A stretch of DNA of 29,503 nucleotides from an uncultured Bacilli bacterium (GCA_944363865.1 CALVVN010000056.1:1-29503); one strand, 5' to 3'; positions 8,025 to 17,137 are shown, numbered from the stretch's first letter. Numbers and translations: made by a program. The notes: generated from the letters alone by a model not told the origin.

Positions 8025-8925
8025 CACTTATCTTTCTAAATCTATGATTTATTCCACTTTTTGTTATTTTTTTACCAGTTTCAGTACTTATTATTTCTGC
8101 TAATTCTTGCATTGAACTTTCTGGATATTTTTCTTTATATATACATATTTCTTTGATTTTTTCATCAAGTAAATCAAAGTCTTTTTTTTCTTTTAATTTT
8201 TTTATATTTTCTAACTGTATATTTGATGTATTTATTATTTTCTCTATATTTGCTTGTTCACAATTATTAAGTCTATTTGTCATGTTTTTATGGTCTCTAT
8301 ATATTCTTATGTCTTCGTAATAGAATAGTGCGTTTGATGCATTTAATAATTTTATGAAATCACTAATACTTTCTGCTTCTTTTATATATACCATATAATG
8401 TTTTTCTCTTTTTAAGATTTTACTATTGTAATTTAGAGTTTTTAGTAGATTTTTTATATACTCTGCAGTTTTTTTATTATGTATAATAAACTCTGCATGA
8501 TATCTTGATGTTTTTGGGTCATTAATGCTGCCACATATCATGAATGTACCACGCATATATGCTTTCTTTTCTTCATCAGTATCCACTAAATAATTTGATG
8601 GTTTATATAGTCTTTTTCCACTCTCATCAATTATACTTAAATCTTTTAAAATGAAATCTTTTTTTTCTGTAATTGTTATTTCTATTAAGTATTTTTTTCC
8701 CAATCTGTTAATTTTTGTTTTATTCATAACTGGGTTTATTGAATATAGTTCTTTTAAAAGTGTGTATATTCTTCTCGATACCCCGATGTTCTCCGTATAT
8801 ATTTTTATCTGTTTTTTTGTAATTTCTGCTTCAATATTAAGAACGGCCGATAATTCGGCCATGTTTTCTTCTATTGTGTAATAGTTATTTATTATTTCGT
8901 TTTTTATATTTGATGTATATGACAC
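8005..8925 (-). CDS. whiA: Sporulation/division regulator WhiA
   Basis: DNA-binding protein of Gram-positive bacteria that combines a LAGLIDADG-homing-endonuclease-like fold with a C-terminal helix-turn-helix and links to cell division and DNA segregation. The 306 residues match the family. Visible landmarks are YMRGTFMICGSINDP and the following AEF segment (core), then YRDHKNMTNRLNNCEQANIEK. At the C-terminus come PESSMQELAEI, KSGINHRFRKISEL. The start is GTG, 1 nt after the stop of the upstream hydrolase (TAACGTG), with AGGTGG upstream. It is the last gene of the ftsE-ftsX-hydrolase unit, which fits a division role. Confidence 0.93.
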   Translation of the reverse strand: MSYTSNIKNEIINNYYTIEENMAELSAVLNIEAEITKKQIKIYTENIGVSRRIYTLLKELYSINPVMNKTKINRLGKKYLIEITITEKKDFILKDLSIIDESGKRLYKPSNYLVDTDEEKKAYMRGTFMICGSINDPKTSRYHAEFIIHNKKTAEYIKNLLKTLNYNSKILKREKHYMVYIKEAESISDFIKLLNASNALFYYEDIRIYRDHKNMTNRLNNCEQANIEKIINTSNIQLENIKKLKEKKDFDLLDEKIKEICIYKEKYPESSMQELAEIISTETGKKITKSGINHRFRKISELVNKD

Positions 8926-8926
8926 G

Positions 8927-10081
8927 TTACCACCTACTTGGAAAATATATATAATTTCTAGGATTTTGCGGTTGTATATTTGTCCAGCCTAAGTTTACTT
9001 CAAAGTGTAAATGAGCACCTGTAGTACAGCTATCGTATCCGCCTCGTCTTGTTCCTGTCCATCCGCCACCGGAATAGCCAACTATTGTATTAATTGTTAC
9101 TGAATCGCCTGTTGAAACTTCAATAGATGATAAGTGTAGATATCTCGTAGTGTATTCTTGTCCGTCAATTAAATGTTTTACATAAACAATATTTCCACCA
9201 CAACTAGCTTTTCTTACTATTGTTCCCACTGTTCCAGATGCAGCAGCATATACCGGATTCCAGTCATCAAGTGCGATGTCTATTCCTTTGTGATATACGT
9301 AACCCTCTCCGGAAAGCGGATCTATTCTATAACCAAATTCACTTGTTACTACGCCAGTTTTTACTGGTAAATAAAACCCTGAAGCAATAGGAACGCCTAA
9401 ACATACAGTTATATCTTCATCCATATCACAACCAGCATTTCTTAAATACTCTATTTCCTCTTCTAATCCTTTTACTTGTGCTTCTTTATCTGTGTATATG
9501 TCCGATAAATCTTCTATTTCAACGTTTATTTGGGCTAGTAACTTGTTTTGTTCAGCTATTGCTTTTTCTTCGTTTTTTGTTTCTATTTCTAATTGTTTTT
9601 GTTCTTCTTCCAATTTTGTAATTAATTGATTCATTTCATCTATCAATTCATCATTATGATTACTTAATTGTTCAACAACAGCAGTTCTAAATATGAAATC
9701 TGTAAAATCTGTTGCGCCAAAAACATATTCTAAATATACATTTTCTCCATTTGTTACCTGTAGAAACGATAATAGTTCTTTTATTTCTTCTTCTTTTTCT
9801 CCTATGGTTACTTTTGTGTCTTCAATTTCTTTTTTGGCTTCTTGTATTCGCAAACTGTATTTTTCTATGTTAGCATATTTTTCTGCTATTTCTTCTTCTT
9901 TTTCTTTAGCTCTTGCTCTTGCTGCTGCTCTTTCTTCTTCATAACTTTCCAATTCTTTTATCATTTCTTCTACTTCAGTTATATAATCTCTAAGTGTTTT
10001 TGCCTCTAATTTATTTGTTGGCACTATTAGAATGACTGCAAATAAAAGGAAAAGTATAATGAATTTATGATTTTTTTTCAT
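8927..10081 (-). CDS. PcsB/EnvC-like murein hydrolase (coiled coil plus M23 domain)
   Basis: Secreted cell-wall hydrolase or hydrolase activator. A signal peptide (about 1-27: KK, hydrophobic stretch, NKLEAKT) is followed by a long charged coiled coil (about 30-215). The peptidase M23 domain (about 245-384) shows GYRIDPLSG, YHKGIDIA (zinc ligands His and Asp) and GAHLHFEV (third zinc ligand), so the catalytic site looks intact, as in active M23 enzymes. It directly follows ftsX, with stop and start sharing TAATG. FtsEX is known to activate PcsB (CHAP) or EnvC/RipC-type coiled-coil hydrolases, so this is the likely periplasm-side effector of this FtsEX. The coiled coil is probably the FtsX contact. 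Confidence 0.9.
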   Translation of the reverse strand: MKKNHKFIILFLLFAVILIVPTNKLEAKTLRDYITEVEEMIKELESYEEERAAARARAKEKEEEIAEKYANIEKYSLRIQEAKKEIEDTKVTIGEKEEEIKELLSFLQVTNGENVYLEYVFGATDFTDFIFRTAVVEQLSNHNDELIDEMNQLITKLEEEQKQLEIETKNEEKAIAEQNKLLAQINVEIEDLSDIYTDKEAQVKGLEEEIEYLRNAGCDMDEDITVCLGVPIASGFYLPVKTGVVTSEFGYRIDPLSGEGYVYHKGIDIALDDWNPVYAAASGTVGTIVRKASCGGNIVYVKHLIDGQEYTTRYLHLSSIEVSTGDSVTINTIVGYSGGGWTGTRRGGYDSCTTGAHLHFEVNLGWTNIQPQNPRNYIYFPSRW

Positions 10082-10980
10082 TATATCTTTAAATACCTCC
10101 TTACTGCACGATAACTTCCTAATGCTCCCACTATTACACCTATTGCTATTACAAATATTATTATATTTGCAATAATTAAATCAGGGTTAACTAATTTTAT
10201 TATTGGTGTAAAAAGTTGTCCATTAAATCTTTCATATATATACATGTAACCGTAACAGCAAGCAATTATAGGAATTATGCTTCCTAATGCTCCTAGTAAA
10301 AGTCCTTCAAAGAAGAAAGGTATTTTTATGAATGCATTTGATGCTCCGACTAAACGCATTATTTCTATTTGTCTTTTTCTTGTTTGTATAGTGATTTTTA
10401 TTGTATTACTTATTAAAAATGCCGTTACTAAAACTAGTCCGATTACAACTATGTATGTTATATTTTTTACTACATCAAAAACGTTTACTAAATCTTCTAC
10501 CATTCCTTCTCCGTATTTTACTATTGAAACACCTTCTATGCTTTCAATTTCACTAGCTGTTTCGCCAATAGTTTCAATATTTTCTACTTTGATTAAAAAT
10601 GTGTCTTGTAGTGGATTTGTTTCTTCTGTATATTGACTAAGTATGTTTTCTAAATCTGCATTTTCTTTTTTCATCTCATCTATTAATTGTTGTTTTGATT
10701 CAAATTCTATACTTTGTATATTATTTAAGTTGTTTATTTCTGTGTTTATTCTATTTATTCCTTCTTCAGTAATTTCTTTGTCTAAGAATGCAACTATTGT
10801 AACGTCTTTCTCTATATCACTTGTAAAACTATTAACATTATAAGATAAAATAACTGATACTGCCACCAATATTAGTGTTATTGCAATACAAGAAATGCTC
10901 GCTATACTTAATGATGCATTTCTAAATACACTTTTGAAAGCTTCTTCTATAGAATGAAAAAATATTCTAATCTTTCTCAC
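10081..10980 (-). CDS. ftsX: Cell-division permease-like protein FtsX
   Basis: Membrane half of the FtsEX complex, which relays ATP hydrolysis to an extracellular wall hydrolase. From GTG 10980 it is 299 residues with the standard topology: one membrane segment near residues 25-50, a large extracellular loop (about 50-170), then three more segments before the C-terminus. RKRQIEIMRLVGAS is the conserved cytoplasmic segment. I chose GTG 10980 because AAGGGGG is 8 nt upstream. The longer frame from GTG 11007 would overlap ftsE more and has no ribosome site. It overlaps the ftsE end by 14 bp and is joined to the hydrolase by TAATG. Confidence 0.93.
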   Translation of the reverse strand: MRKIRIFFHSIEEAFKSVFRNASLSIASISCIAITLILVAVSVILSYNVNSFTSDIEKDVTIVAFLDKEITEEGINRINTEINNLNNIQSIEFESKQQLIDEMKKENADLENILSQYTEETNPLQDTFLIKVENIETIGETASEIESIEGVSIVKYGEGMVEDLVNVFDVVKNITYIVVIGLVLVTAFLISNTIKITIQTRKRQIEIMRLVGASNAFIKIPFFFEGLLLGALGSIIPIIACCYGYMYIYERFNGQLFTPIIKLVNPDLIIANIIIFVIAIGVIVGALGSYRAVRRYLKI

Positions 10981-11662
10981 TAAAATATCCCCCTTTCTCT
11001 TTGTCACTTACTAACATTCCTTTTTCTATTGTTATAACTCTTTTTTGATATTTATTTACTATTTCTTTGTCGTGTGTTGCCATTATTATAGTTGTTCCGT
11101 CTTCGTTAATTTTATTTAATATTTCCATTATTTCTAATGAAGTCTTTGGATCCAAGTTCCCTGTTGGCTCATCACAAATTAATATCTTTGGTTCATTTAC
11201 TATTGCTCTTGCGATGGATACACGTTGCTGTTCCCCACCCGATAATTGGTCTGGATAACTTTTAAACTTCTCTTTTAATCCAACTTTTTCTAAGGCTTTC
11301 ATTACTTTTTTTCTTATTTCATCTGATTTTAATCCATATATTTCAAGTGCAAAAGCTACGTTTTCATATACTGTTAGATTTTGAAGCAACTTATAATCTT
11401 GGAAAACTATTCCAAGTTTTCTTCTCAATTTATATACTTTTCTATTCTTTAATTTTGCAACGTTAATTCCACCAACAAATACAGAACCTTTGCTTGGCTT
11501 TTCTTGTCTATAAAGTAGTTTGATTAATGAACTTTTTCCTGATGCTGTTTTCCCAATAACAAATACGAAATCGCCTTTTGCTATTTCTACACTTACATCA
11601 CATAGTGCGGTCACACCATTAGAATACTGTTTGTATACGTTTTTTAACTCTATTAAATTCAT
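10967..11662 (-). CDS. ftsE: Cell-division ATP-binding protein FtsE
   Basis: ABC-type ATPase partner of FtsX. From ATG 11662 it is 231 residues. Walker A is GKTASGKSS (37-45; the usual first Ser/Pro is a Thr/Ala variant), the Q-loop is in VFQDYKLL, the signature LSGGEQQR and Walker B ILICDEPTGNLDP, and the switch His is in MATHDKEIV. GGAGG is 5 nt before this ATG; the in-frame GTG at 11674 lacks one. It precedes ftsX and the M23 hydrolase. Confidence 0.95.
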   Translation of the reverse strand: MNLIELKNVYKQYSNGVTALCDVSVEIAKGDFVFVIGKTASGKSSLIKLLYRQEKPSKGSVFVGGINVAKLKNRKVYKLRRKLGIVFQDYKLLQNLTVYENVAFALEIYGLKSDEIRKKVMKALEKVGLKEKFKSYPDQLSGGEQQRVSIARAIVNEPKILICDEPTGNLDPKTSLEIMEILNKINEDGTTIIMATHDKEIVNKYQKRVITIEKGMLVSDKEKGGYFSEKD

Positions 11663-11686
11663 TTTTACCTCCACTTCAATTATACT

Positions 11687-12577
11687 TTATTTCTTTTTTA
11701 TTTTAATTGGTAATTTTTTCTTTTTCTTTGTACCTCCAAGCACTTCATAACAGTCACTAACTATTATAAATGCATATGGATCAATTTCTTTAATGTTTTC
11801 TTTAACTTTGTAATAACTGTCTGTTGTTACTATGCACATTATCACATCGTGCATTTTATTAGTGTATCCACCTTTTCCACTGAGAAGTGTTATTCCACTT
11901 TCAACACTTTTTAATAAGTATTTTTTCACTTCTTCTTCTTTTGTTGTGTTTATTAAAAACATCTTGCTATCTGAAATGCCAAGTAACATTTTATCTATAA
12001 TCAATGATTCTATATATTTTATAAGTATTGCACTTATTAACATTTCAAATCCAAATACATACGTACCAAATAATATAATTATTCCATTTATATAGAGTCC
12101 AGTTTTACCAACTGGTTTTTTAAACTTTTCATTAAATATTGAGACTAAAACATCAGTTCCACCGGATGTAAAATTAACTTTATAAACCATTCCTGCACCA
12201 AATCCCATTGTAACACCCGCGCATAGTATCTCAAATATTGAGTTTTCAAAATTAATATCAATTATATCCGTAACGTTACCAGTTAAGTATATGGCAGCAG
12301 TAAAAGTAATTGCTCCTATGATGTTGTATATAGATTTTTTAGGACCTAATACAGCAATACTTAATATAGTTAAGAAAATATTGCCTATTAGTATAAAGAC
12401 ATTTGGACTTATTGGTGTTATTTTACTAAATATTATTGATAAACCTGTTACGCCTCCGGTAACATAGGTATTAGGTACATAAAATAAGTTATATGAAATT
12501 GCCATTATAGTTAGCCCTATAATGCATATTATATATCTATATAAAAAATCACTTAATTTGTTTTTGATGACTTTCAT
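11687..12577 (-). CDS. YitT/DUF2179-family membrane protein
   Basis: A 296-residue integral membrane protein with about five or six hydrophobic segments in the first 190 residues. It carries the repeated YitT landmarks VPNTYVTGGVTGLS and NFTSGGTDVLVS, followed by a cytosolic DUF2179 domain (about 210-280) with KGGYTN and VTTDSYYKVKENI. The last 15 residues are mostly lysine. The family's transport function is unknown. It has a strong upstream promoter and is 24 nt before ftsE, so it may head the ftsEX unit, although I see no functional link. Confidence 0.88.
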   Translation of the reverse strand: MKVIKNKLSDFLYRYIICIIGLTIMAISYNLFYVPNTYVTGGVTGLSIIFSKITPISPNVFILIGNIFLTILSIAVLGPKKSIYNIIGAITFTAAIYLTGNVTDIIDINFENSIFEILCAGVTMGFGAGMVYKVNFTSGGTDVLVSIFNEKFKKPVGKTGLYINGIIILFGTYVFGFEMLISAILIKYIESLIIDKMLLGISDSKMFLINTTKEEEVKKYLLKSVESGITLLSGKGGYTNKMHDVIMCIVTTDSYYKVKENIKEIDPYAFIIVSDCYEVLGGTKKKKKLPIKIKKK

Positions 12578-12599
12578 ATTTTTTTACCTTTCTTGTAGT

Positions 12600-12628
12600 A
12601 TTATAACATGAGATGTTTGTTTTGTAAA
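12600..12628 (-). promoter_or_regulatory. Strong sigma-A promoter for yitT (and possibly ftsEX)
   Basis: The minus strand reads TTTACA (complement of 12623-12628), 17 bp, then TATAAT (complement of 12600-12605), preceded by the extended TGT. The start would lie about 15 nt before the ribosome site. Confidence 0.75.
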
Positions 12629-12655
12629 ATATACACGTTACATTTAAAGTTAGGT

Positions 12656-12684
12656 TTGACAGTAATTTTTTTTGAAAGTATACT
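12656..12684 (+). promoter_or_regulatory. Sigma-A promoter of the D,D-carboxypeptidase gene
   Basis: TTGACA at 12656-12661, a 17-bp spacer, then TATACT at 12679-12684. AGAGGT and the ATG at 12706 follow at once. Confidence 0.8.
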
Positions 12685-12705
12685 TATATATTATAGAGGT
12701 AATGT

Positions 12706-13929
12706 ATGAAGAAATTGTTATTAAAGTTTTGTTTAATTTTATTTGTTTTTGTTCCATTTATTGTTAATGGGTTAGAAAATCCTAGTTTATATTCAGAATA
12801 TTATGCAATTTATGACTTAACTGATGATAAGATGTTATCATCTTTGAATGCTGACGTTGAAACCGAAGTTGCTTCATTAACTAAAATTATGACAGTTATG
12901 ATTGCTATAGAAAATGTTGAAGATTTAGATGAAACTGTTACAATTACTAATTCTATACTTAATACTGTAAGTTGGGATGCTTCTGTCGCTGGGCTTGAAG
13001 CTGGTGATGTTGTTACATATAGAGATTTGCTTTATGCAGCGATGTTACCTTCCGGAGCAGATGCTACCAATGCTCTTGCTATTTTAATCAGTGGATCTAT
13101 TAGTGATTATGTTGATTTAATGAATGACAAAGCTGAAGCTTTAGGTCTTAATAATACTCATTATGTCAATGTTACTGGCTTGGATGAAACCGGTCATTAT
13201 AGTACCGCTAGTGATGTTATTGATTTGTTAAAGTATTCTCTTCAAAATGAGTTATTTAAAGAAATATTTACTACAAAAAATTATACGCTTACTAATGGTT
13301 TAGAAATTAGTGCCTCAGTAAACTTTTATAATAAAATTATGGGCTTAGATACATCTTTGATATTGGGAAGTAAAACAGGTTTTACTGATGGGGCCGGATA
13401 TTGTATTAGTATCTATTTTGAATCAAATGGGCATGAGTTTATCGCTGTAACGTTAAATGCACCTAGGGTTTTAGATAATTACTATAATGTTGTTGATGCG
13501 CTTAGTGTTATTGATTATGTGGATGATAATTATTCTTTACATACAGTCATCGAGAGTGATGAAAGTGTGTTTAGTATTCCAGTTTTTTATAGTAAAATTG
13601 ACAGTTATGATGTGGTTACTAAAAATGATATTGACCTATTTTTGCCAAATGATTATGATGAAGATAAGATTGGTGTTGAATATGTTGGCCTAGTAGAGTT
13701 AAGTTATAAAAACGAATATAATGAAAAACTTGGCGTGATTGAGATATATTATGATGATGAATTACTAAATACTACTGATGTGTATCTCTTAAGTGAAATA
13801 GAACTTAGTGTTTTTAAAATAATTTGGAAATACAAATGGTTTATTGTTTTAGGTATCGTAATACTATATTTCTTGGTTAAATTAAAAAAGAAGAAAAGAA
13901 AAAAAGTTCTAAGAACTTTTAGTCGTTAA
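12706..13929 (+). CDS. D-alanyl-D-alanine carboxypeptidase (peptidase S11, DacA/PBP5 type)
   Basis: Removes the terminal D-Ala of peptidoglycan stem peptides on the outer side of the membrane. A signal peptide is at 1-22. Catalytic motifs are SLTK (S57 nucleophile, K60), SGA at 116-118 where the family usually has S-x-N, and KTG at 223-225 (GSKTGFTDGAG). A C-terminal membrane helix (about 373-393), followed by a lysine/arginine-rich tail, replaces the amphipathic anchor of classical PBP5, so the enzyme is probably anchored by a full transmembrane segment. It has a good promoter and converges on the DUF1846 gene, overlapping it by 11 bp. Confidence 0.92.
   Translation: MKKLLLKFCLILFVFVPFIVNGLENPSLYSEYYAIYDLTDDKMLSSLNADVETEVASLTKIMTVMIAIENVEDLDETVTITNSILNTVSWDASVAGLEAGDVVTYRDLLYAAMLPSGADATNALAILISGSISDYVDLMNDKAEALGLNNTHYVNVTGLDETGHYSTASDVIDLLKYSLQNELFKEIFTTKNYTLTNGLEISASVNFYNKIMGLDTSLILGSKTGFTDGAGYCISIYFESNGHEFIAVTLNAPRVLDNYYNVVDALSVIDYVDDNYSLHTVIESDESVFSIPVFYSKIDSYDVVTKNDIDLFLPNDYDEDKIGVEYVGLVELSYKNEYNEKLGVIEIYYDDELLNTTDVYLLSEIELSVFKIIWKYKWFIVLGIVILYFLVKLKKKKRKKVLRTFSR
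13891..13920 (-). terminator. Terminator of the DUF1846 gene, inside the carboxypeptidase end
   Basis: A perfect 8-bp stem (13902-13909 with 13913-13920, loop TAA) followed on the minus strand by a T-rich run. The T-run is the complement of the A-rich lysine codons of the convergent gene. The stem reaches the DUF1846 stop codon (13919-13921). Confidence 0.7.
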
Positions 13930-15403
13930 TAAATAAATTATCATCTTTGTATACTGGGTCACATGTGTAATTTATTTTTAATTGTTTTAACGGTTTAGCA
14001 TCACCATTAGTTAATATATAAGTTGAATGCGCTTCGCATTCATTTAATTTGTTTAAGTTTTCTAGCATTTTTGATATTATAGGATTTGTAGCAGCATTAA
14101 TTGATAAAGCTAAAAGTATTTCTTGTAAGTTTAAAACTTCACTTTTGTTAAATAATTCTTTTTTCATTTTTAACATCGGCTCAATTACTAGGGGCGATAT
14201 GATATGCACATCTTCATCTAATTTTGTTATATATTTAAGTGCATTTATTATTGTACTAGCTGGTGCAGACATTATCTCTGTTGTTCTTCCGGTTATTATA
14301 ATTCCATTATTTAGTTCTAAAGCCATTGAATGTGAATTTTTGTCTTTTTTCTTTTTGTAGGCATATTTTACAACTTTTCGTTTGTTAACATCAATGTTTA
14401 ATTCATTCATTAATATTTTAATTCTGTCTATTACTTCTTGTGATTGTTCTCCTTGTTTATGTAATACTTGACTTTTATAATATCTTCTTATTATTTCATC
14501 TATACAGGTATTTATTACTACTTTGTCATCCGTTATACAAAACCCAATCATATTTATTCCCATATCAGTGGGACTATGATAAATATCTTTTTTTGTTATT
14601 TCTTTTAATATTCTTTTTAATATTGGAAATGTTTCAATGTCTCTATTGTAATTCACGGTTGTTTTATTATAGTGTTCTAAATGAAATGGATCTATCATAT
14701 TTACATCTTTTAAATCAGCTGTTGCTACTTCATATGCTATGTTAACTGGGTGTCTTAATGGTAGATTCCACACTGGAAATGTTTCAAACTTTGCATATCC
14801 CGCGTTTATTTTTTGTTTGTATTCATGGTAAAGTTGTGATAGACATGTCGCAAGTTTGCCACTTCCAGGTCCTGGTGCAGTTATAACTACTAATGGCCTT
14901 TCGGTAATTATGTATTCATTTTTTCCATATCCGTTTTCACTCACAACTTTGTCAATATCACTTGGATAACCCTCTGTGTACGTATGCATATAAACTTTTA
15001 TTCCATTTAATTCTAATTTATTTTTTAAACTTATTGCTGATTTTTCGCCTTCAAAAAGAGTTATTACAACTGAGTTAACTTTAAGTTTGTTTTTTCTTAT
15101 GTTGTCTATTAACCTCATAACATCTTTTTCATATGTTATATCATAGTCTGCTCTTATTTTCTTGTTTTCTATATCTTTTGCACTAATACATATAATGACT
15201 TCAGTGATATCTTTTAGTTCTTTTAATATTTCTATTTTACTATTGTATTTAAATCCAGGTAATACTCTAGAAGCATGAAAATCATCAAATAATTTTCCAC
15301 CTATTTCTAAGTATAATTTGTTACTAAATTGTTTGAGTCTTTTATGTATTTCTTTTTTTGTTAGCTCCCTATATTTTTTATCATCAAATCCTATTTTTTT
15401 CAT
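13919..15403 (-). CDS. DUF1846 family protein (UPF0371)
   Basis: A 494-residue cytosolic protein matching the length and start of the DUF1846/UPF0371 family (MKKIGFDDKKYRELTKKEI; LYLEIGGKLFDDFHASRVLPGF). A central segment, VVITAPGPGSGKLATCLSQLYHE, has a P-loop-like look. The molecular function of the family is not established as far as I know. The start at ATG 15403 is supported by GAGGTG 3 nt upstream and by sharing TAATG with the prfB stop; the in-frame GTG at 15409 has no ribosome site. It is translationally coupled to prfB. Confidence 0.88.
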   Translation of the reverse strand: MKKIGFDDKKYRELTKKEIHKRLKQFSNKLYLEIGGKLFDDFHASRVLPGFKYNSKIEILKELKDITEVIICISAKDIENKKIRADYDITYEKDVMRLIDNIRKNKLKVNSVVITLFEGEKSAISLKNKLELNGIKVYMHTYTEGYPSDIDKVVSENGYGKNEYIITERPLVVITAPGPGSGKLATCLSQLYHEYKQKINAGYAKFETFPVWNLPLRHPVNIAYEVATADLKDVNMIDPFHLEHYNKTTVNYNRDIETFPILKRILKEITKKDIYHSPTDMGINMIGFCITDDKVVINTCIDEIIRRYYKSQVLHKQGEQSQEVIDRIKILMNELNIDVNKRKVVKYAYKKKKDKNSHSMALELNNGIIITGRTTEIMSAPASTIINALKYITKLDEDVHIISPLVIEPMLKMKKELFNKSEVLNLQEILLALSINAATNPIISKMLENLNKLNECEAHSTYILTNGDAKPLKQLKINYTCDPVYKDDNLFIND

Positions 15404-16480
15404 TAACACCTCTTCACATAACTTTCTATAAATATATCTATATCACCATCTAAAACTTTTTCAACATTAGATGTTTCTACATTTGTTCTCAAATCCTTTA
15501 CTAATGAATAAGGATGCATTACATAATTTCGTATTTGACTTCCAAAATTAACATCCATTACTGAGCCTTTTAAATTACTTAGTTGTTTATCTACTTTTTC
15601 TCTTTCTAATAAATATAATTTTTGTTTTAATATATCTATTGCTTTCTCTTTGTTTTGTATTTGACTTCTTTCATTTTGACAGGTCACTACAATACCAGTA
15701 GGTAAATGTGTTATTCTCACAGCTGAGTCTGTAGTATTTACACTTTGCCCCCCTGCACCACTACTTCTATATACATCTATTTTTATATCATTTTCTTTTA
15801 TTTCTATTTCAATGTTTGTGTTAATTTCTGGTGTTACGAGAACTGAAGCGAATGAAGTATGTCTTCTTTTATTTGAATCAAATGGGCTTATTCTAACTAA
15901 ACGATGTACGCCCGTTTCACTCTTTAAATATCCAAAAGCATTTATCCCTTTTATTTTAAACGTTACGCCTTTTATACCCACTTCTTCTCCAGGTTGTTCA
16001 CTTATTATTTCATATTTGTAACCCTTTTTTTCAAAATATCTTAGATACATTCTTTTTAACATATTAGCCCAGTCATTTGATTCTGTGCCACCCGCACCTG
16101 AATGTATTTCCATATATGCGTTGTTGTGGTCAAACTCGCCATTTAACAATGAATTTATTTTTATTTTTTCAATAGTGTTTTTGATTTCTTTTATATTTTC
16201 TTTTATGTCTAAAATCATGCTTTCTTCTAATTCAAGTTCCATAAACTCTTGTATGCTGTTTATGTCTTTTTTTAATTCATTTATTTCATCTGTTTCTTTT
16301 TTTATCTGACTTATTTTTTCCATTACTTCTTGAGCGTCTTTTCTTTTCCAAAAGTTTTCATCTTGGCTTTCTTGCTCTAATTTCATGAGTTCTTCTTCTT
16401 TTAGAGCAATGTCAAAGTGACCTCCATATTGTTTCAAATTCTTCTTTTAATTCTTTTATTTCTCTTTTTATTTCTTCCAT
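15403..16480 (-). CDS. prfB: Peptide chain release factor 2, with programmed +1 frameshift
   Basis: Terminates translation at UGA and UAA. Reading starts at ATG 16480, runs 22 codons (MEEIKREIKELKEEFETIWR...) to an in-frame UGA at 16412-16414, and resumes in the +1 frame at GAC (16413-16411) to the stop at 15403. This gives 358 residues, the expected length. The stop-codon recognition motif SPF is in RISPFDSNKRRHTSF and the catalytic GGQ in SSGAGGQSVNTTDSAVR. AAGGAGAT before the ATG lies in the end of pduL, 1 nt away. Low RF2 should favour the shift, giving autoregulation. A simple gene finder would start the gene at an internal TTG near 16437. Confidence 0.96.
16411..16426 (-). promoter_or_regulatory. 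RF2 +1 frameshift signal
   Basis: The minus strand reads TGGAGG TCA CTT TGA C: an internal Shine-Dalgarno (GGAGG), a 3-nt gap, the slippery CTT, then UGA followed by C. This is the canonical prfB recoding site. Confidence 0.95.
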
Positions 16481-16481
16481 T

Positions 16482-17054
16482 TTAATCTCCTTTAATTATT
16501 GTAACAACGTCTCCATTATTTAATAAAAATGCATTCCCTTCATCAGTGTCTAAATGTAATTCAAATGTATACGTCATTTTTGATTTTATTTTAACGTTTT
16601 CTATTATTCCGCCTTTTATTCCGTCTATTTTCACTTTAACAGTTTCTCCATCTTTAAATCCATAACTTTCTAAGTCGTTTGTATTTATGTGTATATGTCT
16701 TTCAGCAATGATAGTACTTTCTTTTGCCACAATGCTTCCTTTAGGTCCGATTATTTCCACAGTTTCTGCGCCATATAAATCTCCACTTTGTCTTACTGGT
16801 GGATTAATTCCTAATTTGTATGAATCCGTTTTGCTTATTTCAACTTGTGTGTAATCCCTAATAGGACCCAAAACTCTTATTCCATCTATTTTATCTTTGC
16901 TCGTTTTAATACTTACTGTTTCGTTTGATGCAAATTCGCCTGTTTGGCTCAATGGATTTCTCATTGTTAAATTGTAGTTTTCACCAAATAGTATATTTAA
17001 ATCTTCTCTTTTTAAGTGTACGTGTCTATTACTTATTCCTACTTTTATTTTCAA
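16482..17054 (-). CDS. pduL: Phosphate propanoyltransferase (PduL-type phosphotransacylase)
   Basis: Moves an acyl group between CoA and phosphate; in species without Pta it serves as the acetyl-CoA/acetyl-phosphate enzyme for fermentative ATP. PduL landmarks are VGISNRHVHL near the start (zinc His residues), RNPLSQTGEFA, PPVRQSGD, a second ERHIHI motif and HLDTDEGNA near the C-terminus. The start is probably TTG 17054 (190 residues): AGGTG is 6 nt upstream, whereas the in-frame GTG at 17063 is part of that AGGTG. No microcompartment targeting extension is seen, so it is likely a soluble housekeeping enzyme. It is followed 1 nt later by prfB. Confidence 0.9.
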   Translation of the reverse strand: MKIKVGISNRHVHLKREDLNILFGENYNLTMRNPLSQTGEFASNETVSIKTSKDKIDGIRVLGPIRDYTQVEISKTDSYKLGINPPVRQSGDLYGAETVEIIGPKGSIVAKESTIIAERHIHINTNDLESYGFKDGETVKVKIDGIKGGIIENVKIKSKMTYTFELHLDTDEGNAFLLNNGDVVTIIKGD

Positions 17055-17137
17055 TTTTATCACCTATTTATATTATACATTACGTGTACTTTTTTTAAAA
17101 GACCATGCATATATTTTTTTAGAAAAGGAGTGATTTT

